DNA of 57,376 nucleotides from Pseudohaliea rubra DSM 19751 (GCF_000764025.1 NZ_KN234762.1:1-57376), one strand, 5' to 3'; counted from the first letter of the stretch, positions 29,743 through 37,353 are shown. Translations and numbers: made by a program. The notes: generated from the letters alone by a model not told the origin.

Positions 29743-30112
29743 CGGGGCAGCTGCGCCTCAAGCGTCGTCGAGTCAGGCGCCGGCTGTTCTGCCGTGGGCC
29801 GCGCCCACATCCGGCGCTCCCTGCAGGCAACCGGTGCGCTGGACGCTCGAAAACCTCCATGCTACTTTCTTATCAGCCTGATACAAACCCAAGGGCAACC
29901 TGAAACAACACCATAGCGGCACACCCCGGCGCAATGCCCCGACAACGTTCTCGTGCAGGGACCACGAGGGGGTTTGAGCAAGCCGCCGGAGCAGCACAAC
30001 GCGCCAGACGCATTACCCTGAAAAACTGTTCCCGGGAATCGGGGGTAACGATGACAGCCATGACGGCGCCCAGGCGCCAAATGCAGCCCGCCCAAGGCGC
30101 GGGCCCCTGATC
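29743..30112 (+). other. Long structured leader region upstream of the GGDEF-EAL gene
   Basis: 370 bases between ugd and the next long gene. A perfect hairpin CTCGTG-cagggac-CACGAG lies at 29950-29968. Two more, GGCGCC-CA-GGCGCC (30065-30078) and GCCCGC-N7-GCGGGC (30086-30104), lie just before the TTG start. A 19-codon open frame sits over the latter two. I see no GEMM c-di-GMP riboswitch signature. No firm promoter can be named. Confidence 0.45.
30051..30110 (+). CDS. Possible 19-codon leader peptide
   Basis: An ATG preceded by GGGGGTAACG opens a short frame, MTAMTAPRRQMQPAQGAGP, whose TGA ends two bases before the TTG start of the GGDEF-EAL gene. The purine-rich stretch before the ATG is a better ribosome site than anything before the TTG, so the downstream gene could be read by re-initiation. 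The frame is short and could be chance. Confidence 0.3.
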   Translation: MTAMTAPRRQMQPAQGAGP

Positions 30113-32464
30113 TTGTCTATTTCCGGCAAGATCAATCTTCTGATCACCGCCCTTGCGGTGGCGGCCGGCATTATCCTTGTCCTTTTCATCGGTCAGCGCG
30201 AGTACGCCTACCAGCGCGATCAGCTGGTCCTCCAGGCCTCCACCGCCGTCTCGAGCCAGCCACACCTGCAACTGACCCTCTACTTCCGCAACCCCGCCGA
30301 GATTGCCGCCGCCTTGCAGCAGTTCCTGGGGCTTTCGCCGGCCTTGCGCCATGCGGTGCTCCGGGACAGCGTCGGCGACATCATTGCCCGCGCCGATCGA
30401 CCCTGGGCGGAAGGCGCGGTACTACCACGCTTCAGCGAAGCCCGGGGGCAGCAATCTCCTCTTGAACAGTCGCTGTTCAACCATCACAGCCCGGTGGCTC
30501 CGCCCGGCTTTGAACTGGTGACTGCGATTACCCGCGGCGAGACCGTCGCCGAGCTGATGCTGCCCATCACCTCACTGGTCAACCCCACCGCCCCGGGGCT
30601 CTCGCGGCAGGATTTTGCCCTGACCCTGGCCAACCCCGACCAGGTCAACGGTATCTTTGTCAGCGGCTACATAGACCTTGGCATCAGCAGCCTGACCCTG
30701 CTCGCCCGGACTATCCCCGCGGTCGCTCTCTCTGCAGGCTTCGGGCTCGCCGTGGTGCTCCTCTGCGCCCTGATCGCCCAGCTCACTACGCGCCGGATCA
30801 CCCGCCCCCTGGGCGAACTGGCGGCCGTCGCCGACGACATCGCCGCCGGCAAGCAGACCCACATGCTGAAGATCCGCGGCAGCGGGGAAATCGGCGATAT
30901 CGCCAACGTCCTCAACACGGTTATCGCCGGCATGGAGGGCGAGAAGCAACGCATGCACACGGATCGTCGGCTCCTGAGCATGAAGGTGGATGAGCGCGAC
31001 GCGCAGCTCACGGAACGCCAGCAGGAACTCGACCAGGCGGTGAAGCGGGTCAGCGAGACCCGGGAGCGCCTCCGGCACCTGGCCTACTTCGACACGCTGA
31101 CCTCCCTGCCGAACCGCCGTCTGTTCACGGAGCAGCTATCACTGCTCCTCAAGCTCGCCGCCCGCAACAAGCAGCAGGTCGCCCTTCTGCTCCTCGACCT
31201 TGACAACTTCAAGCGCGTGAACGATTCCCTGGGCCATCGCGCCGGCGACGAACTCCTGCGCGAGATCGGCGACCGTCTTGCCAGCTGCGTTCGGGACTCC
31301 GATGTGATCCACCGCAATGCCGATGACGAGGCGCGCATGGACCTGTCCCGCATGGGTGGCGACGAGTTCACGGTGGTTCTCAACCAGCTCGACCACGCCG
31401 AAAGCGCCAGCCGGGTTGCGGCGCGGCTCGCCAAGGCCATCGCCCGGCCCTTTTCCCTGGACGGCCAGGAGGTGGTCATCACCTGCTCCATCGGCATCGC
31501 CGTTTCTCCGGAGCACGCCGAAGACGTGGAGGGGCTGCTACGGGCCGCCGACACGGCCATGTTCAATGCCAAGCGCCAGGGCCGGAACCGCTACCTGTTC
31601 TACCGGGAGGACATGGAAGGAGCGAACCTCGAGCGCCTCAAGCTGGAAACGGAGCTGCGCAAAGCCCGGGATCTCGGGCAGCTGCTGCTCCACTACCAGC
31701 CCCAGGTCGACTCGCGCAGCGGCGCGGTGGTTGGCGCCGAGGCCCTGGTGCGCTGGCACCATCCGGACTTCGGCATGGTGCCGCCCTTCAAGTGGATCGA
31801 CCTGGCCGAAGAGCTGGGCATCATCAACGAGATCGGTGAATGGGTGCTGCGCCGGGCGTGCTCGGACCTCGCCAGCCTGCATGAAGAAGGCTTGCCGCTG
31901 CCAAAAGTCTCGGTCAATGTTTCTGCGCTCCAGTTCACCGAGAGCTTTGTGCACCTCGTCGACACCGTCCTCAAGGAAACGGGCCTGCCCCCGGAGGCTC
32001 TGGAGCTCGAGCTCACCGAGGGCATCATGATCGGCAGCCAGGAAGGCGCCGTGCGCATCGTCGAGGAACTGAAGGCACTGGGCGTGCGCACGTCCATCGA
32101 CGATTTCGGCACCGGTTACTCGTCCCTCAGCTACCTCACCCGGCTGGTGCTGGACGAACTGAAAATCGACCGCAGCTTCGTGCTCGGCCTTGCCAGCGGC
32201 GAGCGCAATGCCGAGCTCGTGCGCGGCATCATCGCCATGGCGAAGAGCCTGCACCTGGAGATCGTCGTCGAGGGCGTGGAGAGCCCTGGAGAACTGGCCT
32301 TCTTCCAGCGCGAGGGCGCGGATGTGATTCAAGGCTACCTGTTCAGCGCACCGGTGCCGCTGGAGAAGCTTCGCCCCCTGTTGCAGCCGGCCTATTTCGA
32401 ACGGCAGATCCAGCGCCTCACGCAAAAGCTCGCCAGCGGTGACCTGCAGTTCGAGCAGGCCTGA
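30113..32464 (+). CDS. Membrane GGDEF-EAL cyclic-di-GMP signalling protein
   Basis: 783 residues. TM1 at about 8-27, a periplasmic sensor region of about 175 residues, TM2 at about 203-225, a HAMP domain (226-280) and a coiled-coil linker. The GGDEF domain (about 320-500) has an intact GGDEF at 415-419 but no RxxD inhibitory site in the standard place. The EAL domain (about 515-770) has EALVRW (543-548), NVSALQF, ELTEG and DDFGTGYSS, so phosphodiesterase residues are present. It could be bifunctional. The start is TTG and follows a structured leader. Confidence 0.93.
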   Translation: MSISGKINLLITALAVAAGIILVLFIGQREYAYQRDQLVLQASTAVSSQPHLQLTLYFRNPAEIAAALQQFLGLSPALRHAVLRDSVGDIIARADRPWAEGAVLPRFSEARGQQSPLEQSLFNHHSPVAPPGFELVTAITRGETVAELMLPITSLVNPTAPGLSRQDFALTLANPDQVNGIFVSGYIDLGISSLTLLARTIPAVALSAGFGLAVVLLCALIAQLTTRRITRPLGELAAVADDIAAGKQTHMLKIRGSGEIGDIANVLNTVIAGMEGEKQRMHTDRRLLSMKVDERDAQLTERQQELDQAVKRVSETRERLRHLAYFDTLTSLPNRRLFTEQLSLLLKLAARNKQQVALLLLDLDNFKRVNDSLGHRAGDELLREIGDRLASCVRDSDVIHRNADDEARMDLSRMGGDEFTVVLNQLDHAESASRVAARLAKAIARPFSLDGQEVVITCSIGIAVSPEHAEDVEGLLRAADTAMFNAKRQGRNRYLFYREDMEGANLERLKLETELRKARDLGQLLLHYQPQVDSRSGAVVGAEALVRWHHPDFGMVPPFKWIDLAEELGIINEIGEWVLRRACSDLASLHEEGLPLPKVSVNVSALQFTESFVHLVDTVLKETGLPPEALELELTEGIMIGSQEGAVRIVEELKALGVRTSIDDFGTGYSSLSYLTRLVLDELKIDRSFVLGLASGERNAELVRGIIAMAKSLHLEIVVEGVESPGELAFFQREGADVIQGYLFSAPVPLEKLRPLLQPAYFERQIQRLTQKLASGDLQFEQA

Positions 32465-32472
32465 GGACCTGG

Positions 32473-32724
32473 CTACTGCTGCCGCTGCTTCAGCGCCTGA
32501 AGCTGCGCAAGGTTCTGCTTGTAGGCCTCAGCAATCTTGTCGATACCGGACGCCGTAAGGCCGCCTTCGTTCCCCGCCACCGTGTAACTAGCGTGCACCG
32601 CCGACGCCGACATAAGAGACCAGGACACGACATCGACGCCGATACCCTCATCTTTCATGGTGTTGGCAAGTTCGATGAAGCGCTCCATGCACGCCTGGTG
32701 CTGTTCGTGCTTGTCTTCGGCCAT
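32473..32724 (-). CDS. DUF3144 family small protein
   Basis: 83 residues, all-helical by appearance and acidic. The pattern FIELANTMKDEG, SASAVHASYTVAGNEGG and the C-terminal helix AYKQNLAQLQALKQ match the DUF3144 family of short gammaproteobacterial proteins with no known function. Convergent with the GGDEF-EAL gene (8-base gap). Confidence 0.78.
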   Translation of the reverse strand: MAEDKHEQHQACMERFIELANTMKDEGIGVDVVSWSLMSASAVHASYTVAGNEGGLTASGIDKIAEAYKQNLAQLQALKQRQQ

Positions 32725-32848
32725 GGGCCCGGTCTCCGTAGTATTTGTGAGGCCCGGAGTTTACCATTGTCTTCCCGTGGCTTCCGGCCGCCGCTGCGGG
32801 GCGCGGGCCCCGGCGCCCTGACCCGAGGCTGAAGGAACCGAAGCCAGC

Positions 32849-33766
32849 ATGCCCATCGCCCGATGCCTTTCCCTGCTCGTTTTCGCCGCGCTGGCTGCGG
32901 GCGCTGGCGCGCAGGAAAGCGAGGTCCGGGCCCGGGAGTGGCGCGGTGAGGTCGGTGTCGGCGCCGAGTACGACACCAACGTCTCCGTGAGCGAAGTAGA
33001 CGTGAGCTCCGGGGAGGCTGACTCTGCCTGGCTCGTCGACCTGGAGCTGGGAGTCAAGCAGCCCGTCGGCGAGCGCAGCAACCTGAACCTCAACTACGAT
33101 TTCAGCCAGGCAAGCTATGAGCGCTTCTCCCGTGTCGACCGGCAGACCCACATCCTAGGCGCCGACCTGGGAACGGATCTCGGCAAGGCCAACACTGGCA
33201 TTTCCGCCTATTACATCAACTCGCGCCTGGATGGCGAGCCCTTCCTGGAATTTATGCGGCTGTCACCTTCGGTGTCCGGTTTCCTGGCAAAAAAATGGTT
33301 CGCCCGCAGCGCCTATGTGTACTCCGAGCGCCTCATCGAGGAGCGGGAGGCACGGGACGCCACCACCCATTCCGCCGAGGCGGACCTCTATTACTTCCAC
33401 CGCGGCCTGCGCAGCTACCTGAATATCGGCTACCGTTACCGCGACGAGGACGCCACGGCTGCACGCTTCGATTTCCGCTCCCACGGCCTCAAGGTGCGCT
33501 ACATACGCCGCTTCGACCTGCTCGAACGGCAAGCCAAGGTCGAGCTGGCCTGGCGCTTCGAAGCGCGCCGCTACCTGTCACCAACGCCAAGCATCGGCGA
33601 AGACCGGGAAGATGATCGCTCGCGCTGGAAGCTGGACCTGGAAGTGCCGCTGACCCGGCGCCTGGCGCTGCAGACCTACGCCAGCTACGGGGATTACCAA
33701 TCCAACCTGCCCCGGGCAGACTTCATTCAGACGATTGTCGGTGCGCGGCTAAGCTACGGCTGGTAG
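32849..33766 (+). CDS. Outer-membrane beta-barrel protein
   Basis: 305 residues. A signal peptide (LSLLVFAALAAGAGA) is followed by alternating amphipathic strands with aromatic girdles, for example LNLNYDFSQASYERFSR, GISAYYINSRL and SYLNIGYRYRDED. The last residue is an aromatic Trp (RLSYGW), as required for BAM-mediated insertion. I do not recognise a named family. Its stop is one base from that of the convergent subtilisin gene, and the two may act together, but that is inference from adjacency. Confidence 0.8.
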   Translation: MPIARCLSLLVFAALAAGAGAQESEVRAREWRGEVGVGAEYDTNVSVSEVDVSSGEADSAWLVDLELGVKQPVGERSNLNLNYDFSQASYERFSRVDRQTHILGADLGTDLGKANTGISAYYINSRLDGEPFLEFMRLSPSVSGFLAKKWFARSAYVYSERLIEEREARDATTHSAEADLYYFHRGLRSYLNIGYRYRDEDATAARFDFRSHGLKVRYIRRFDLLERQAKVELAWRFEARRYLSPTPSIGEDREDDRSRWKLDLEVPLTRRLALQTYASYGDYQSNLPRADFIQTIVGARLSYGW

Positions 33767-33767
33767 T

Positions 33768-35609
33768 TCATGAGCTGGTGAGCGTCAGCAAGCCGTAACC
33801 ATAGATGTCGTCCCGCCCGGGCGGGCCAAGATCCAGCGCGCTGCGATAGAGCAGATCAACGATATTCTCCGCCGGCTGAAGCTGGCGCAGTCGCGCTGCT
33901 GCCGTCACCGCGAAGGGTACGGCGAAGGACGTGCCCGACGATGCGCCGTAGCCGCCACCCGGGCGGGCGTGGCGCAGGTCAACCCCCGGCGCAGCGAGGG
34001 CCAGGTAGGCACCGCGGTTAGCCAGGCGGAACACCTGCCGGCTCGCATCCACGGCGGTCACCGCCACCACGGATCCGTAGGCGGCGGGGTACATGGGCCG
34101 GGCGACCGGACCGCCATTGCCTGCCGCCGCCATGATCACCACGTTATCCCCGGCGGCACGCTCCAGGGCGGTCTCAAGCAGACGGTTCGGCGGGCCGGCC
34201 AGGCTGATGTTTATCACATCCACACCGGAGGACATGAGCCAGTCCACTGCGCGGATCAGGCTCACGGTGCTGGCGATCTCGCCCTGCCGCCCATCAAGCT
34301 CGAAAACCGACGCCGCGAAGACTTCCGCGCTGGGCGCCAGGCCCTGATAATCCGCAGCATTGCCGACGATGATCGAGGCAATGGCCGTGCCGTGCTCCGC
34401 GGGCATCTTCGCCCCGGGACGGGCGAAGGAACGCGTACTGATTTGCGACGTCGACAGTGCCGGGTGGGTCAAATCCACGTCGCTGTCGATCATGCCGACG
34501 CGCAGGGAGAGGCTGTCGAGATCAGCCGGCGGCGGCATGGCCGCACGCGGCAGCATACCGTCGCCCGGGGAGGCAAGCGGCGCACCGGCCGTGTAGATGT
34601 GATTGAGGTCCACCTCGGCGCGATCCTTGCCGACCACGTCGAGGACGCCCTGACGTATCTCGGTGATGTCGAAGCTGGAGGGTGCGGCGACCTCCGCCAG
34701 GCGCAGGCCGAGCCCCGGCAGCTCCGTCACCGTGTCGAAGAGATACCCCTGCTTGTCGAGTTCCTCGAAAACCGCGGGCTCGGCCATGACCAGCCACTGC
34801 TCCTTGAGAATGCGATCCTCATTGACCTCGAGGTGGCTTTCAAGGTCCTCGACGATCTCGTCGATCTCCGTCTCCAGGCGCTCTTCAATGGCGGCGACGA
34901 CCCGGGCCTCGACGTCCTCCTCGACAGCGCTCTCAACGGCATCCTCAACGCCCGCTTCCACCTCATCCTCGACATTGGCGGCGACGGACTCTTCAACGCT
35001 CTCCTCGACGACCTCGGCGACGCTCTCCTCTACCGATTCCTCTACCGATTGCTCAACTGTCTCCTCAACCGTCTCCTCTACCGTCTCCTCGACCGAGGCC
35101 TCCACAGACTCTTCCACCGAGGCTTCGACGGTCTCCTCGACATTCGCGGCGACTTCCTCTTCAACGGACGCTTCGACGCTATCCTCAACAGAATCCTGCA
35201 CCGAGTCCTCGACGGTCGCGGCGACCTCGTCCTCAACGGATTCCTCGACGGCCTCGGCGACGCTCTCCTCGATGTTTTCCTCGACCGTGTCGTCCACCGA
35301 CTGCTCGATGGTCTCCTCAATCTCTTCCTCGATGTTCTCCTGGATATTCTGCTCGGTAACCTGCTCGACCTGGTCCTCGACCACCGTGGCCACCTCGTCC
35401 TCAACAGCTTCCTCGACGGCTTCCTCGACTTGCTCCTCGACCTGTTCCTCGATGTCCTCTTCGACGGGTTCGGCGCCGAGATAGCCGCCGACGGGCAGCT
35501 GCGCCTGCACCGGCGCCGGCGCCAGCAGGAGCAGGAAGGCAAGCGCCAGGGCACTGGCGCACGCCGGGGCGCGTACGGGGAAGAAAGAGAATTCCGGACA
35601 TCGATCCAT
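33768..35609 (-). CDS. Secreted S8 subtilisin with long acidic V-E-x-x tetrad repeat stalk
   Basis: 613 residues. Signal peptide 1-36 (ALALAFLLLLAPAPVQA). Residues about 49-250 are a near-uninterrupted run of four-residue units of the type V-E-E-S/T/A, extremely acidic. A region (about 260-345) resembling an S8 prodomain follows (GLGLRLAEVAAP, VDLNHIYTA). The protease domain has Asp375 (GMIDSDVD), His406 (AEHGTAIAS), oxyanion Asn498 (AAAGNGG) and Ser561 (SSGTSFAVP), so the triad is complete. The ATG places the signal peptide at the start; a longer frame upstream crosses the promoter. Divergent from the ECF sigma gene, sharing its promoter palindrome. Substrate unknown. Confidence 0.88.
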   Translation of the reverse strand: MDRCPEFSFFPVRAPACASALALAFLLLLAPAPVQAQLPVGGYLGAEPVEEDIEEQVEEQVEEAVEEAVEDEVATVVEDQVEQVTEQNIQENIEEEIEETIEQSVDDTVEENIEESVAEAVEESVEDEVAATVEDSVQDSVEDSVEASVEEEVAANVEETVEASVEESVEASVEETVEETVEETVEQSVEESVEESVAEVVEESVEESVAANVEDEVEAGVEDAVESAVEEDVEARVVAAIEERLETEIDEIVEDLESHLEVNEDRILKEQWLVMAEPAVFEELDKQGYLFDTVTELPGLGLRLAEVAAPSSFDITEIRQGVLDVVGKDRAEVDLNHIYTAGAPLASPGDGMLPRAAMPPPADLDSLSLRVGMIDSDVDLTHPALSTSQISTRSFARPGAKMPAEHGTAIASIIVGNAADYQGLAPSAEVFAASVFELDGRQGEIASTVSLIRAVDWLMSSGVDVINISLAGPPNRLLETALERAAGDNVVIMAAAGNGGPVARPMYPAAYGSVVAVTAVDASRQVFRLANRGAYLALAAPGVDLRHARPGGGYGASSGTSFAVPFAVTAAARLRQLQPAENIVDLLYRSALDLGPPGRDDIYGYGLLTLTSS

Positions 35610-35655
35610 GGTTAGTACCTGCGGCGGGGCTGTCGAGCCCGGGGTGCGCTGTGAT

Positions 35656-35681
35656 GACGGACCGGGGGGCAGATAAATTCC
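35656..35681 (-). promoter_or_regulatory. ECF-type promoter of the subtilisin gene
   Basis: On the minus strand GGAATTTA (-35) is followed by a 13-base spacer and CCGTC (-10), then ATCA. It matches the sigma-gene promoter in both boxes and spacing. Expected transcription start is about 35650, leaving a leader of about 40 bases before the ATG. Inferred to be read by the adjacent ECF sigma factor. Confidence 0.72.
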
Positions 35682-35693
35682 ACCCGGTGGAAT
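35677..35693. repeat. 17-bp palindrome formed by two back-to-back -35 elements
   Basis: ATTCCACC-C-GGTGGAAT is a perfect 8-bp inverted repeat about a single base. Each arm is the -35 box of one of the two divergent ECF-type promoters, so the region 4 contacts of two polymerases would lie edge to edge. Confidence 0.85.
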
Positions 35694-35714
35694 AAACTGG
35701 CGCACCCAACCGTC
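35689..35714 (+). promoter_or_regulatory. ECF-type autoregulatory promoter of the sigma/anti-sigma operon
   Basis: GGAATAAA (-35), 13-base spacer, CCGTC (-10), then CTCA. GGAA-type -35 and CGTC-type -10 boxes are characteristic of ECF sigma factors. The expected start is about 35721, leaving a short leader with a CAGGGA ribosome site before the sigma ATG. Autoregulation is usual for such operons. Confidence 0.72.
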
Positions 35715-35736
35715 CTCAGAGTGTAGCAGGGAAAGC

Positions 35737-36240
35737 ATGTCGTCGCTCAACGCCAGGCAGCGCAATGACCTGATGGCCGAACTTCAGGGTCTTCGGCGCT
35801 TCTGCCTGTCCCTGACCGGGGCCGTGGCCGACGCCGATGACCTTCTTCAGGCAACGGTGGAACGCATGCTGGATAAAGGCATGCCCGAGGACGCGCACAC
35901 CGCCAAGTGGGTCTACCGGGTGTGCAAGAATATCTGGATCGACGAACTGCGGTCCCGGGAGGTTCGCCAGCGCCACACGCCGGCGGTACAGGCAGGCACA
36001 GATGACACGACGCCCTCTGCGGAGGCCCAGGCCGGCGGCGAGCGCAATCTGCGGGCGGTGAACGAGGCCCTCGGCCGGCTACCGGAGGATCAGCGCCTGG
36101 CCCTCATGCTGGTAACCATCGACGGCAAGAGCTACGCCGAGGCAGCGGAGATCCTGCAGGTGCCCGTGGGGACGATCATGAGCCGCATCGCCCGGGCACG
36201 AAAGAACTTATTGACGGACAGCGCCCTCCGGGACCTTTGA
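35737..36240 (+). CDS. ECF-family RNA polymerase sigma factor
   Basis: 167 residues, region 2 and region 4 only. Region 2: RRFCLSLTGAVADADDLLQATVERML and AKWVYRVCKNIWIDELRSREVRQR. A short linker follows, then region 4: ALGRLPEDQRLALMLVTIDGKSYAEAAEILQVPVGTIMSRIARARKNL, with the helix-turn-helix that reads the -35. Followed 30 bases later by a membrane anti-sigma factor. The subfamily is not resolved by eye. Confidence 0.95.
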   Translation: MSSLNARQRNDLMAELQGLRRFCLSLTGAVADADDLLQATVERMLDKGMPEDAHTAKWVYRVCKNIWIDELRSREVRQRHTPAVQAGTDDTTPSAEAQAGGERNLRAVNEALGRLPEDQRLALMLVTIDGKSYAEAAEILQVPVGTIMSRIARARKNLLTDSALRDL

Positions 36241-36270
36241 ATCCAGGGCAGGCACGACGGGATAACGACC

Positions 36271-36993
36271 ATGACAGACAGGGACTACGAACTGCTCTCG
36301 CAGTACATCGACGGCGAGCTGGAAACAGGAGCGCTCACGGCCCTGGAGGCGCGGCTTGCCGCGGAACCGGACCTCGCAGATCTCCTCGAACGCCTCCGTC
36401 GCCTCGACAGCAGCATTGCGGCCAGCGTTTGCTCAGCCGCCACGGATACCGTTCCCGCGCATGTCGCCGCCCTGCTCAGCGATGACACAAATGTTGTAGC
36501 GCTGCGTCGTCCCCCGCGCCGCGCGGCGTGGCCGGCCGCGCTGGCCGCTTCGCTGATCGCGGCGGCGGCGCTGCTTCTGGTGCCGGGGGAGGACGGCCAG
36601 TCGCCCCTCACCGGTGACGATACGCTCCTTGCCGAGGCACTGGATTCGGAACCGTCCCGGGCCGAAAGCTGGCTCACACTGGCCGACGGCCGCGCGCTGC
36701 AGCCGGTACTCACCTTCCCCGATCGCAACGGCAACTGGTGTCGCGAGTTCCTGCTCCGCGACAACGATCAGGACTGGCGCGGTGTGGCCTGCCGGGCATC
36801 GGGACGCTGGGAGACGCAGGTCGTCGCCCGGGACACCTTCTTCGGCAGCGACGAGGCCTATCGCCCCGCCGGCGCCGGCGACAGCGACAGCGACAAGATC
36901 GCCGGCTTCATTGCCCGCAACGCCGCCGCTATTGCCCTCGGTGCCGGCGAGGAACAGGCACTTATCGCCAGCGACTGGCAAGACGCCCCCTAG
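36271..36993 (+). CDS. Membrane anti-sigma factor
   Basis: 240 residues. The N-terminal cytoplasmic part (1-80) is helical with the typical YIDGELETGALTALEARLA start of anti-sigma domains; it lacks a zinc HxxxCxxC motif. A single transmembrane helix lies at about 86-104 (AWPAALAASLIAAAALLLV). The periplasmic part (105-240) has two cysteines, Cys157 (NWCREF) and Cys174 (VACRASG), that could form a disulfide and sense envelope state. It presumably holds the preceding sigma factor inactive; the signal is unknown. Confidence 0.88.
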   Translation: MTDRDYELLSQYIDGELETGALTALEARLAAEPDLADLLERLRRLDSSIAASVCSAATDTVPAHVAALLSDDTNVVALRRPPRRAAWPAALAASLIAAAALLLVPGEDGQSPLTGDDTLLAEALDSEPSRAESWLTLADGRALQPVLTFPDRNGNWCREFLLRDNDQDWRGVACRASGRWETQVVARDTFFGSDEAYRPAGAGDSDSDKIAGFIARNAAAIALGAGEEQALIASDWQDAP

Positions 36994-37050
36994 CTCTCTG
37001 CCGGCATCCGCCGCGGAAAACTGCGATTCACCTGAAAAGCTGCGGTTGCT

Positions 37051-37075
37051 GGAATAAAGTCCGCGACGATCCGTC
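37051..37075 (+). promoter_or_regulatory. Third ECF-type promoter, downstream of the anti-sigma gene
   Basis: GGAATAAA, 12-base spacer, CCGTC, then ATCA. The -35 box is identical to that of the sigma gene and the -10 with its flank (CCGTCATCA) to that of the subtilisin gene. The spacer is one base shorter. No protein gene lies in the plus direction before a terminator, so it should drive a short non-coding RNA. Confidence 0.65.
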
Positions 37076-37081
37076 ATCAAG

Positions 37082-37338
37082 GCAAGGGTGGAGTGAAACC
37101 CCCATGAGGGAGCGTCGTCCAGCCATTGGGTCCGGGACAGGCTCAGCATAGGGTCGTCCCGGGGCGGGCGGCGTGCTCCTCATCCTCTCAAGGCTGTCCG
37201 CGCGCAGGGTGTCGGCGGCGACATGGGTCGCCGACATGCGAGCACGTGCTTCGGACAGCGGGAACCGTCGGGCAGTTTTTGCTAGCGCTCCTGCCCGAGG
37301 TCCTCGGGGCCTTGCGGCCCCGCGTTTCTTTTCGTTTT
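37082..37338 (+). ncRNA. Candidate ECF-controlled structured small RNA
   Basis: About 255 bases from the expected start to the terminator, with no credible gene. Helices seen: CGTGCTC (37172-37178) with GAGCACG (37240-37246); GCTGTCCG (37193-37200) with CGGACAGC (37252-37259), which crosses the first and so would make a pseudoknot or a switch; a 9-bp hairpin at 37211-37235; TCGGGCAG (37268-37275) with CTGCCCGA (37291-37298). A 15-codon frame starting at 37104 after GGTGGAG is the only small frame with a ribosome site. Alternatively this is the 3' end of the sigma operon mRNA. Confidence 0.5.
37305..37338 (+). terminator. Intrinsic terminator closing the sigma operon/small RNA
   Basis: Perfect 7-bp stem CGGGGCC-TTGC-GGCCCCG followed by CGTTTCTTTTCGTTTT. 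The T-rich run lies on the plus side only, so it ends plus-strand transcription and not the convergent CBS gene. Confidence 0.85.
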
Positions 37339-37353
37339 CCGCCTTCCGGTTAT

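Noticed and set aside
29743-30112. Possible c-di-GMP (GEMM) riboswitch before the GGDEF-EAL gene
   Set aside because: The conserved GEMM core and tetraloop receptor pattern are not present; only ordinary hairpins are seen.
33248-33280. GGAATTTA inside the barrel gene as a further ECF promoter
   Set aside because: No CCGTC at 12-13 bases; it lies within coding sequence.
34860-35465. 12-bp tandem units considered as a CRISPR array or satellite
   Set aside because: The units vary in sequence, have no spacers, and are in phase with a continuous coding frame for the V-E-x-x stalk.
33969-35615. A 548-codon open frame on the plus strand opposite the subtilisin gene
   Set aside because: It is a by-product of the GAG/GTC-rich V-E-x-x repeats read in reverse; it has no domain likeness and overlaps the ECF promoter evidence only at its edge.
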